From: Streptomyces sp. HSG2
GTDB lineage: Bacteria > Actinomycetota > Actinomycetes > Streptomycetales > Streptomycetaceae
Reading direction: 5' to 3'
NCBI RefSeq assembly: GCF_016598575.1
Contig: NZ_CP066801.1
Span: forward strand, 2,232,001 to 2,296,000
Length of the DNA stretch: 64,000 nt
In this document: in pieces, positions 47,101-53,840 of the stretch
Layout: each line of letters begins with the position of its first letter
Numbering within the stretch: position 1 is the first letter of the stretch
The notes under the pieces: generated by a model
The model's input: only the letters and a program-made list of their open reading frames with translations
What the model was told of the DNA's origin: nothing
Databases searched by the model: none
Position numbers and translations under genes: made by a program

Positions 47101-47571
47101 GCCACTCAGGAAGGCGGTGACCAGCAGGAACACCAAGGCCTTGGCGGCTGTCCAGTCGATCCACAAGGGCGCGACGAGGAACAGCGCGACCCGCGCCCCG
47201 TCCGCGCCGGCCATCGTCCACCGGCGGTCGAGCGGACCGTCCGGGGCGGTGAGCGCGGTGAGGGGGCCCAGGAGCACGGCGCCGGACAGCAGGGTCGCCA
47301 GGACGCGGACCGTGAAGACCATGGCCACCGCGAACGCCGCGCCTCGGTAGCCGCCACCGAGCGCGCCCGCGACCGTGACCGACTGCGCGGCCAGCAGCGC
47401 CAGGACGAGGACGGCGAGGATGTCACCTACCCCGCCCACCAACTGAGCGCTCCACAACCGCCTCAGTCTCGGCCGGCGCAGCAGGGCACGGACGGCGCGT
47501 TCGCGGGAGTCCGCGACCAAGGCGTCGTCCGGGGCCGGGTCAGGGGCCGTTGGCTGCTCGGCTCGCGTCAT
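44179..47571 (-). CDS. tmk: dTMP kinase with N-terminal MFS-like domain and long charged C-terminal tail
   Basis: A 1,130-residue fusion. Residues 1-490 have about 12 membrane segments of MFS type. Residues 510-715 are thymidylate kinase: FFIALEGGDGAGKST (P-loop), the LTREPGATPVG lid-binding loop, DRYIDSSVAYQG and LLDVSPETARDRF. It phosphorylates dTMP to dTDP. Residues 715-890 are a highly charged Glu/Arg/Ala coiled coil, followed by five GPDTPT repeats and an acidic disordered tail. This layout is known in Streptomyces and other actinomycetes; the reason for the membrane anchor is unknown. ATG at 47571. Confidence 0.93.
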   Translation of the reverse strand: MTRAEQPTAPDPAPDDALVADSRERAVRALLRRPRLRRLWSAQLVGGVGDILAVLVLALLAAQSVTVAGALGGGYRGAAFAVAMVFTVRVLATLLSGAVLLGPLTALTAPDGPLDRRWTMAGADGARVALFLVAPLWIDWTAAKALVFLLVTAFLSGIAERLWSVCRESAAPALLPAPPPEGASVRPSPDHLATLRLLTLRTTFVAVPTAAAALVLAGLLNNLLGVGVAWFATHQAALGSYLAAGLFAASLAVLSSSDLPRVRTPRPRSPLEGLRRPRASNGERGWEKGRTGILLPLVLTCAAVAGAVAATVAVAVPHAADLGGGPVLYGLMVGALTGAVVVGLRTAPAVLPALSRRRLLALAVAVAGVGLLAAGLVPDDTTVLLVLALTGLGAGVAAHTGHALLDQEVEERRRARVTGHLHAAVRVAVALGAVIAPAVAGLIGPHQLESGGFVFAHGGAAFTLMLIGALLLPVAALVLTKIDDRSGVPLRDDLRDAVRRGDDPRQATATSGFFIALEGGDGAGKSTQAEALADWIRDKGHEVVLTREPGATPVGKRLRAILLDVSSAGLSHRAEALLYAADRAEHVDTVVRPALDRGAVVITDRYIDSSVAYQGAGRDLSPTEIARISRWATNGLVPNLTVLLDVSPETARDRFTEAPDRLESEPAEFHARVRSGFLTLAAADPERYLVVDAGQEPEAVTTAVRHRLDRVLPLSRAEVEASERARREAEEEARRKAEEEAARKAEAERLERERLEELARVRAEEEERRRREEDEARRREAERQAEEARQRAEEARRRAEAERARLLAEERARAEEKARREAEEEVRRKRAEEEERRRAEEEERRREARLRAERALLRAEEARRAAELAAEAAAAGPRPAAPPAAMEPRAVPEEPSGAAPRRSDERPGSDPSRDRTGPGGKPHESSGPDTPTGPDTPTGPDTPTGPDTPTGPDTPTGDDGPTGTEVTAELPKPPAPAGAFEDTAVLPPVPADAGAETAVLPPVRGDDPADRVPPGYFRDAGSSVPGGGGRAEPDADSAGRARPSGGGADPTRELPRIDGSGAPDSEDVEEPVSRPRRRPDWAEETPLDDLPSLADELLGPHQVDEDGAADTDTDADRSGSRERRPPGRDR
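44704..44793. repeat. Five perfect 18-bp tandem repeats inside tmk
   Basis: The unit GGTCGGGGTGTCGGGGCC is repeated five times without change and encodes GPDTPT on the minus strand. Because the copies are identical and in frame, the number should vary between strains by slippage without breaking the gene. Confidence 0.95.
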
Positions 47572-47798
47572 GCGTTCAGCCTATCGGCAGGCGACCCGCG
47601 GGCTCGCTCTGTCGCCCGCGCGTGCCGGACGCGCTCCGGCGGCCGGACCGGCCCGGTCGCCAAGGAGCCGGCCACCGGGCGCGCCGGCCAGTCGTCTCTC
47701 CCCCGCACCTCCTGGGCCGCCACATCGGGGACCGCGCGCACGGCGGCCGACGGCGCGCTCGGCCAGGCGGCGTCCGCCGGGTGGTGGCCCGAGCTCAC
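47568..47798 (-). CDS. Possible small protein upstream of tmk
   Basis: A 76-codon frame from GTG 47798 that ends in TGA overlapping the tmk start (ATGA). Nearly all third positions are G or C, like true genes here. However there is no ribosome site, the product has no recognisable domain (SSGHHPADAAWPSAP) and high GC alone produces such frames. The coupling to tmk is the only positive sign. Confidence 0.25.
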   Translation of the reverse strand: MSSGHHPADAAWPSAPSAAVRAVPDVAAQEVRGRDDWPARPVAGSLATGPVRPPERVRHARATERARGSPADRLNA

Positions 47799-47825
47799 CG
47801 GGGAGGTGTGCCGGCCCGCGGGCGG

Positions 47826-50726
47826 TCAGTCCGCGGAGCCGGTGGCCGTCTTCCCCGCGGCCGCGGTCGTCGTCCCCTCGTCCTGCCCCGCCTCGGACGC
47901 TCTCGACGCCGTCCCCTTCTTGGTCGCGGCCTTCTTGGTCGCGGCCTTCTTGGCCGTCGTCTTCTTGGCCGTCGTCTTCTTGGCGGCGGTCGTCTTCTTG
48001 GCGGCGGCCTTCTTGGCCGGAGCCTTCTTGGCCGGAGCCTTGCGGGCGGTCGTCTTCTTGGCGGTCCGCTTCGCCGGTCCCTTGGCCCGCTTCTCGGCGA
48101 GCAGTTCGAATCCGCGCTCCGGGGTGATCGCCTCCACACTGTCGCCGGAGCGGAGGGTGGCGTTGGTCTCGCCGTCGGTGACGTAGGGGCCGAAGCGACC
48201 GTCCTTGACCACGACGGGCCTCTCGCTGACCGGGTCGGGCCCCAGTTCCCTCAGCGGAGGCTTGGCCGCGGCGCGCCCCCGCTGTTTGGGCTGGGCGTAG
48301 ATCGCCAGCGCCTCGTCGAGCGTGATCGTGAAGATCTGTTCCTCGGACTGGAGAGAACGGGAGTCGGTGCCCTTCTTCAGGTACGGGCCGTATCTGCCGT
48401 TCTGCGCGGTGATCTCGGTGCCCTCGGCATCCGCCCCGACCACGCGCGGCAGCGCCATCAGCCGCAGTGCCTCCTCCAGCGTCACCGTGTCGAGCGCCAT
48501 CGACTTGAACAGACTGGCCGTGCGGGGCTTGACCGCGTTCTTGCCCGTCTTCGGGGTTCCCTCGGGAAGCACCTCGGTGACGTACGGGCCGTAGCGGCCG
48601 TCCTTGGCGACGATCGTCCGGCCGGTGTCGGGGTCGGTGCCCAACTCGAAGTCGCCGCTCGGCTTGGCGAGGAGTTCCTCGGCCAGTTCCAGCGTCAGCT
48701 CGTCGGGGGCGAGGTCGGCGGGGATGTCCGCTCGCTGGTGGCGCTCGCTGTCCCGCTCGCCGCGCTCGACGTAGGGGCCGTAGCGACCGACGCGCAGCAC
48801 GACGTCGTCGCCCACGGGGAAGGAGGAGACCTCCCGGGCGTCGATCGCGCCCAGGTCGGTGACCAGCTCCTTCAGCCCGCCGAGGTGGTCGCCGTCGCCG
48901 TTGCCCGCCTCGGCCGCGGCGCCGCCCGCGCCCTCGCCGAAGTAGAAGCGGCGCAGCCACGGCACCGCCTGGGCCTCGCCGCGGGCGATGGCGTCGAGGT
49001 CGTCCTCCATCTTGGCGGTGAAGTCGTAGTCGACGAGCCGACCGAAGTGCTTCTCCAGCAGGTTGACCACGGCGAAGGAGAGGAAGGAGGGGACGAGCGC
49101 GGTCCCCTTCTTGAAGACGTAGCCCCGGTCGAGGATGGTGCCGATGATCGACGCGTAGGTGGAGGGGCGGCCGATCTCCCGCTCTTCCAGCTCCTTGACC
49201 AGCGAGGCCTCTGTGTAGCGGGCGGGGGGCTTGGTCGCGTGCCCGTCGGCCGTGATGTGTTCGGCGATCAGCCGGTCGCCCTCGGCCACCTGCGGGAGGC
49301 GCCGCTCGCGGTCGTCCAGCTCGGCATTGGGATCGTCGGCGCCCTCGACGTAGGCCTTGAGGAAGCCGTGGAAGGTGATCGTCTTGCCGGAGGCGCTGAA
49401 CTCGACGGACCGGCCGTCCGACGCGGTGCCGCCGATCTTCACCGTGACGCTGTCGCCGGTCGCGTCCTTCATCTGGGAGGCGACCGTCCGCTTCCAGATC
49501 AGCTCGTAGAGCCGGAACTGGTCTCCGGTCAGCCCGGTCTCCGCGGGGGTGCGGAAGCGGTCGCCGGAGGGGCGGATCGCCTCGTGGGCCTCCTGCGCGT
49601 TCTTGACCTTCCCCGCGTATGTGCGCGGGGAGGCCGGCAGGTACTCGGCCCCGTACAACTGCGTGACCTGGGCACGAGCGGCGTCGACCGCCGTGTCGCT
49701 GAGCGTGGTCGAGTCGGTCCGCATGTAGGTGATGTGGCCGTTCTCGTACAGCTTCTGCGCGACCTGCATCGTGGCCTTCGCACCGAAGCCCAGCTTGCGG
49801 CTGGCCTCCTGCTGGAGGGTCGTGGTACGGAACGGCGCGTAGGGCGAGCGGCGATACGGCTTGGACTCGACGGACCGGACGTCGAACCGAGTCTCCTCCA
49901 GAGCCGCGGCCAAGGCACGGGCACCGGCCTCGTCGAGGTGGAGATGGTCGGGACTCTTGAGGCGTCCCAGGGAGTCGAAGTCCCGTCCCTGCGCGACCCG
50001 TCGCCCATCGACCGTCTGGAGGCGGGCGACCAGCGACGACGGGTCCGAACGATCTCCCGCGCGGCCGGTGGCGAAGGCGCCGGTCAGGTCCCAGTAGGCG
50101 GCGGAGCGGAACGCCATCCGCTCCCGCTCCCGCTCCACGACGAGGCGGGTGGCCACGGACTGCACGCGGCCCGCCGAGAGCCTCGGCATGACCTTCTTCC
50201 ACAGCACGGGCGACACCTCGTAGCCGTAGAGGCGGTCGAGGATGCGGCGGGTCTCCTGGGCGTCGACGAGTCGCTGGTTGAGCTCTCGCGGGTTGGCCAC
50301 GGCCTGCCGGATCGCGTCCTTGGTGATCTCGTGGAACACCATGCGCTTGACGGGGATCCTGGGCTTGAGGACCTCCTGCAGGTGCCAGGCGATGGCCTCG
50401 CCCTCGCGGTCCTCGTCGGTGGCCAGGAAGAGTTCGTCGGATTCCTTCAGGAGATCCTTGAGCTTCTTGACCTGGGCCTTCTTGTCGGCGTTGACCACGT
50501 AGACCGGCTGGAAGTCATGCTCGACGTCCACTCCGAGTCGCCGGACCTCGCCGGTGTACTTCTCCGGCACCTCGGCGGCGCCGTTGGGCAGGTCGCGGAT
50601 GTGCCCGACGCTCGCCTCGACGACGTATCCAGGACCGAGATAGCCCTTGATCGTCTTCGCCTTGGCAGGCGACTCGACGATGACGAGTCGGCGGCCGCCC
50701 TTCGCGGTCTCGCTGGTCGGGGACAA
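47826..50726 (-). CDS. topA: DNA topoisomerase I (type IA)
   Basis: A 966-residue enzyme relaxing negative supercoils. It begins with the Toprim domain RRLVIVESPAKAKTIKGYLG, with the acidic triad in ATDEDREGEAIAWHL. The active-site Tyr is in HITYMRTDST. KLLEEREIGRPST-like text is read as LEEREIGRPSTYA. Three repeated GRYGPYV C-terminal domains replace the zinc fingers of E. coli, and the tail has about 70 residues of alternating Lys/Ala/Thr. The TTG at 50726 (SPTSETAKGG) is the conserved N terminus and has GGAG 10 nt upstream. Confidence 0.94.
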   Translation of the reverse strand: MSPTSETAKGGRRLVIVESPAKAKTIKGYLGPGYVVEASVGHIRDLPNGAAEVPEKYTGEVRRLGVDVEHDFQPVYVVNADKKAQVKKLKDLLKESDELFLATDEDREGEAIAWHLQEVLKPRIPVKRMVFHEITKDAIRQAVANPRELNQRLVDAQETRRILDRLYGYEVSPVLWKKVMPRLSAGRVQSVATRLVVERERERMAFRSAAYWDLTGAFATGRAGDRSDPSSLVARLQTVDGRRVAQGRDFDSLGRLKSPDHLHLDEAGARALAAALEETRFDVRSVESKPYRRSPYAPFRTTTLQQEASRKLGFGAKATMQVAQKLYENGHITYMRTDSTTLSDTAVDAARAQVTQLYGAEYLPASPRTYAGKVKNAQEAHEAIRPSGDRFRTPAETGLTGDQFRLYELIWKRTVASQMKDATGDSVTVKIGGTASDGRSVEFSASGKTITFHGFLKAYVEGADDPNAELDDRERRLPQVAEGDRLIAEHITADGHATKPPARYTEASLVKELEEREIGRPSTYASIIGTILDRGYVFKKGTALVPSFLSFAVVNLLEKHFGRLVDYDFTAKMEDDLDAIARGEAQAVPWLRRFYFGEGAGGAAAEAGNGDGDHLGGLKELVTDLGAIDAREVSSFPVGDDVVLRVGRYGPYVERGERDSERHQRADIPADLAPDELTLELAEELLAKPSGDFELGTDPDTGRTIVAKDGRYGPYVTEVLPEGTPKTGKNAVKPRTASLFKSMALDTVTLEEALRLMALPRVVGADAEGTEITAQNGRYGPYLKKGTDSRSLQSEEQIFTITLDEALAIYAQPKQRGRAAAKPPLRELGPDPVSERPVVVKDGRFGPYVTDGETNATLRSGDSVEAITPERGFELLAEKRAKGPAKRTAKKTTARKAPAKKAPAKKAAAKKTTAAKKTTAKKTTAKKAATKKAATKKGTASRASEAGQDEGTTTAAAGKTATGSAD

Positions 50727-50995
50727 CTTCGCTCTTCTCTCCGGTCGACGCTGGGTCCGACCCGGGCGCGGGTCCCGGGGGTCGGGTCTTCTTCCATGTT
50801 CACTCGCGGCGTTGCGGAGTGCGACGGTACCTCCCGCCCCCGTGTCACACGGGAAAAGCCGCAACGGCCACTCGAACGGTAACCCGACGGAGCCCGTTCC
50901 CGCCGCCCGGAGTGCTCACCCACCTGGCACCCGTGATGTGGAGGATCACCCTCCGAGCCGCCGTGTCTCCCGCCACCCGCCACCGCGCCCGGCCG

Positions 50996-51193
50996 TCAGA
51001 GCAGGGCCAGACACCACGCGCCGAGCGCCAGCGCGATGATCCCCACCCCGGTGACCAGCCCTGCGGCGAGTCGTGGCTCCGCCCCGAGCACGACCGGTCG
51101 GCGATGCCGCAGACGAGCAGCCGTCCACCCCACCAGACCCGCCCCGAACAGGACGAACACCGCCCCTGTGAAGATCGCCGGCCCACGTTCCAT
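50996..51193 (-). CDS. Small two-span membrane protein
   Basis: A 65-residue protein with two membrane segments: PAIFTGAVFVLFGAGLVGW and GLVTGVGIIALALGAWCLAL. Between them is a basic loop TAARLRHRRPVVLG. The frame upstream is open but lacks conserved character, so the ATG at 51193 is preferred. Function unknown; it lies between topA and a methyltransferase gene on the same strand. Confidence 0.65.
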   Translation of the reverse strand: MERGPAIFTGAVFVLFGAGLVGWTAARLRHRRPVVLGAEPRLAAGLVTGVGIIALALGAWCLALL

Positions 51194-51458
51194 GATCCTT
51201 GGCGCCCTTCGTCGTCGCCGTGCCCCCGGAACCGGCACCATGCCCCGCGCGAACCGCGACCCGACGAACCGCGGGTGAACGAACCATGACGAACGGCTCG
51301 GCCGCGTACCCCGCGGGGCCCGGTCAAGCCACCCGAGCCATGCCCGGCGGGACGGACCCAGCCCGAGAACGGGCACCGACAGCACGGGGAGGGGACCGGG
51401 ACACGGACGCCGCCGACGCGACGGGGACCCGGGCACGCGGAGCCGGCCTCCGGGCGGA

Positions 51459-52979
51459 TCAGCCGGAAGGTTCCAGGAACCCCTGCTCGACCAGACGCCG
51501 AATGCTCGCCGGGGTGCGGTCCCGCAGCAGCACCGGGTCCTCTCCCACCAACTGGGCGATGGCGTCCAGGATGCGGCCCGCGCTCATCGTGCCGTCACAG
51601 ACCCCGGCGAATCCGGCCGACACGGTGTCGACCTCCACCGCTCGCCGCATGCCCCGGTTCTGCCTCAGCACGACGTGCTCGGGGTCCTCGGCCCCGGGCC
51701 GCCCGACCTGCTCCTGCACCACTTCGGCCGCCAGGGTGAAGCACTCCTCCAGCAGGGCCGCGTCGTCGTGGTCCCGGAGATAGTCGACCCGCTCGAAGTG
51801 GGCCCGAATGGTCTCGCCGAGCGGCTGCTCCACCGGGTGGGGCCACTCCTCCACGGTGATCGACGGCTCGACCGCCCCGGTCCGACGCAGAGTGATCCAC
51901 CCGAAGCCGACCGCCCTCACCCCTCGACCCTCGAACTCCTCCAGCCAGGCGTCGTACCGTGCCCGGTACTCCTCGGGGTCGTCACGGTGGTCACCGGCGT
52001 CACGGAGCCAGAGCTCCGCGTACCGGGTCACGTCCTGGGTCTCGCGTTGCACGATCCAGGCGTCACAGCCGGGTGGCACCCAGGAGCGCAGACGGTCGGC
52101 CCATTCCTCCCCCTCCACGTGCTCCCAGTTCGCCAGGACCTGCGCGAAGCCGCCCTCGGCCAGCCGACCGCCCGCCTGCCGGACGAGGGTCCGGCAGAGA
52201 TCGTCCCCGCCCATGCCCCCGTCACGGTAGGTGAGTCGCGCCCCCGGGGAGATCACGAACGGCGGGTTGGAGACGATCGACTGGTAGCGCTCCTCCTCCC
52301 CGACCGGGGCGAACAGCGAGCCCTCGCGCAGATCCGCGGCCGGCGCCCCCGAGAGCGCGAGGGTGAGCGCGGTGACGCGCAGGGCGCGCGGGTTGACGTC
52401 GGTGGCGGTGACCCGGGTGGCGTGCCGGGTGGCGTGCAGCGCCTGGATGCCCGAACCGGTGCCCAGGTCGAGAGCCGTCTCGACGGGGGTGCGGACCGTG
52501 ATCCCGGCGAGCGTGGTGGAGGCGCCGCCGACCCCCAGGACGACCCCGGACGCACGGTTGCCGACGCCGCCCGCGCCCCCGACGGCACAGCCGGGGTCGG
52601 ACACGACGAACCAGTCCTCCCCGCCCGGCCCGCCGTACGGTCGCACGTCCACGGTGGCCGTGACCTCGTCCCCCTCGGCAGGCCGCAGCCAGCCGTCGTC
52701 CAGACAGACATCGAGCGGCAGGACGTCCCTCAGCCCGGCCCGAGGCACCGACCGCCGGAGCAGGAAGAGCCGAACGAGCCGCTCCAGCGGAGTGGTGCCC
52801 CGGGTGGCTCGGAGAGCCGGCACCGTCTCGCCGCGGGACAACGCCGAGTAGGCCGGCGCGCCCAGCGCCTCCAACAGGCCGTCGGCGGTGAAGGAGGCCG
52901 CTAGCAGGGCCTCCCGCAGTCGGGCGACGGCCTCGGGGCGGTCGGCGCGGGGAAGGGGAAGCAGGCTGGTCTCACTCAC
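51459..52979 (-). CDS. Class I SAM-dependent methyltransferase (N5-glutamine/RlmG-like)
   Basis: A 506-residue protein. A winged-helix-like N-terminal domain is followed by the methyltransferase core: ALDLGTGSGIQALHA (motif I), TATDVNPRALRVTALT (motif II) and IVSNPPFVISPG (NPPF catalytic motif). These fit enzymes that methylate glutamine N5 or an exocyclic amino group of rRNA. The C-terminal 150 residues are a helical extension. GTG start at 52979. Substrate unknown. Confidence 0.88.
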   Translation of the reverse strand: MSETSLLPLPRADRPEAVARLREALLAASFTADGLLEALGAPAYSALSRGETVPALRATRGTTPLERLVRLFLLRRSVPRAGLRDVLPLDVCLDDGWLRPAEGDEVTATVDVRPYGGPGGEDWFVVSDPGCAVGGAGGVGNRASGVVLGVGGASTTLAGITVRTPVETALDLGTGSGIQALHATRHATRVTATDVNPRALRVTALTLALSGAPAADLREGSLFAPVGEEERYQSIVSNPPFVISPGARLTYRDGGMGGDDLCRTLVRQAGGRLAEGGFAQVLANWEHVEGEEWADRLRSWVPPGCDAWIVQRETQDVTRYAELWLRDAGDHRDDPEEYRARYDAWLEEFEGRGVRAVGFGWITLRRTGAVEPSITVEEWPHPVEQPLGETIRAHFERVDYLRDHDDAALLEECFTLAAEVVQEQVGRPGAEDPEHVVLRQNRGMRRAVEVDTVSAGFAGVCDGTMSAGRILDAIAQLVGEDPVLLRDRTPASIRRLVEQGFLEPSG

Positions 52980-53028
52980 GTCCCCATTGTGACCCCGACC
53001 CCGCGGTCACGGCAGGGCTGAGCGGGCG

Positions 53029-53604
53029 TCAGCCCTCGGCGGCCGACGCCGTGGCACTCGCCGACTTGCAACTGGGTTGTTCGGCCAGCGCCCGACCGAC
53101 CTCGCCCTCCTCCAGCGCGCGCAACGCGTCGTTGCCGCTCCGGCCGAGCTTGTCCAGCTCGGCGGCGATGTCCTTGAGGCCGTCGGCGAAGTCCGCCTGG
53201 TCCTTGGTCTCCAGAGCCTCGACCTGCTTCTTCAGGGCCGCGTACGAAGCGGACAGACCGTTGAGCTCGGCGACGGCGTCCTCCTGCTTCTCGGGGCCGT
53301 CCTCCACGTCGGGGGGACCGGCCTTGTCCACCGCGCTGCCCATGGCCTTGTAGGCGTCGGACATGTCCTGGAACGCCGCCGCGTCCGCCGCCTGGACCTC
53401 CTGCGGCGTGCTGTTGTCCGTGGTCTCCTTCTGGATCGAGGCGTTGGCCGCCGCGATCTTCCCGGCCTGCGGCTGCACGGAGTCGCAGACGTCCTTGGCC
53501 CAGGCGTCGAGCTGTTCGCTCGTGTCCCCTCCGCCGCCGCAGCCGGCCAGCGCCAGTACCAGTACCGCGCCGCCGGACATCGCGGCCCCGAGCTTCTTGT
53601 TCAC
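53029..53604 (-). CDS. Small lipoprotein, helical, unknown function
   Basis: A 191-residue protein. The signal is KKLGAAMSGGAVLVLALAGC with a lipobox ending in Cys, followed by a Gly-rich linker. The remainder is helical (LDAWAKDVCDSVQPQAGKI and AALKKQVEALETKDQADF), with two Cys that could form a disulfide. GGAAGGGA lies 8 nt before the GTG at 53604. It sits between a methyltransferase gene and hppA in the conserved topA-bldG neighbourhood. Confidence 0.82.
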   Translation of the reverse strand: MNKKLGAAMSGGAVLVLALAGCGGGGDTSEQLDAWAKDVCDSVQPQAGKIAAANASIQKETTDNSTPQEVQAADAAAFQDMSDAYKAMGSAVDKAGPPDVEDGPEKQEDAVAELNGLSASYAALKKQVEALETKDQADFADGLKDIAAELDKLGRSGNDALRALEEGEVGRALAEQPSCKSASATASAAEG

Positions 53605-53750
53605 CGGTTCGGTCCCTTCCGTGGCTTCCCGGCCCCGGAACATACACGCCATCCGGGCGACACCGACGCCATGGACATCCCCTATGAGACCATTGCCACC
53701 ATTTGCACCAGACGAGACAAGCCTCACGCGGGGGATGGCGACACCGCGAG

Positions 53751-53803
53751 CGGCGCGCGCGCGGGCGATCCGAGGACGATCACTCGCGCGCACGCGCGCG
53801 CCG
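53751..53803. other. Alternating CG inverted repeat downstream of hppA
   Basis: GGCGCGCGCG (53752-53761) pairs with CGCGCGCGCC (53793-53802) over a 31-nt loop. Alternating purine-pyrimidine runs of this type favour Z-DNA. It is 38 bp beyond the hppA start-side neighbour and lies upstream of the lipoprotein gene, so it could also end hppA transcription, although the distance of the stop at 53841 leaves this open. Confidence 0.4.
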
Positions 53804-53840
53804 CCGGCTCGTTCGGGCCGGAGCGGCACCTGTCGGATGC

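Noticed and set aside
47550..50882. A 1,110-codon open frame on the plus strand
   Set aside because: It is antisense to topA, which has clear catalytic motifs.
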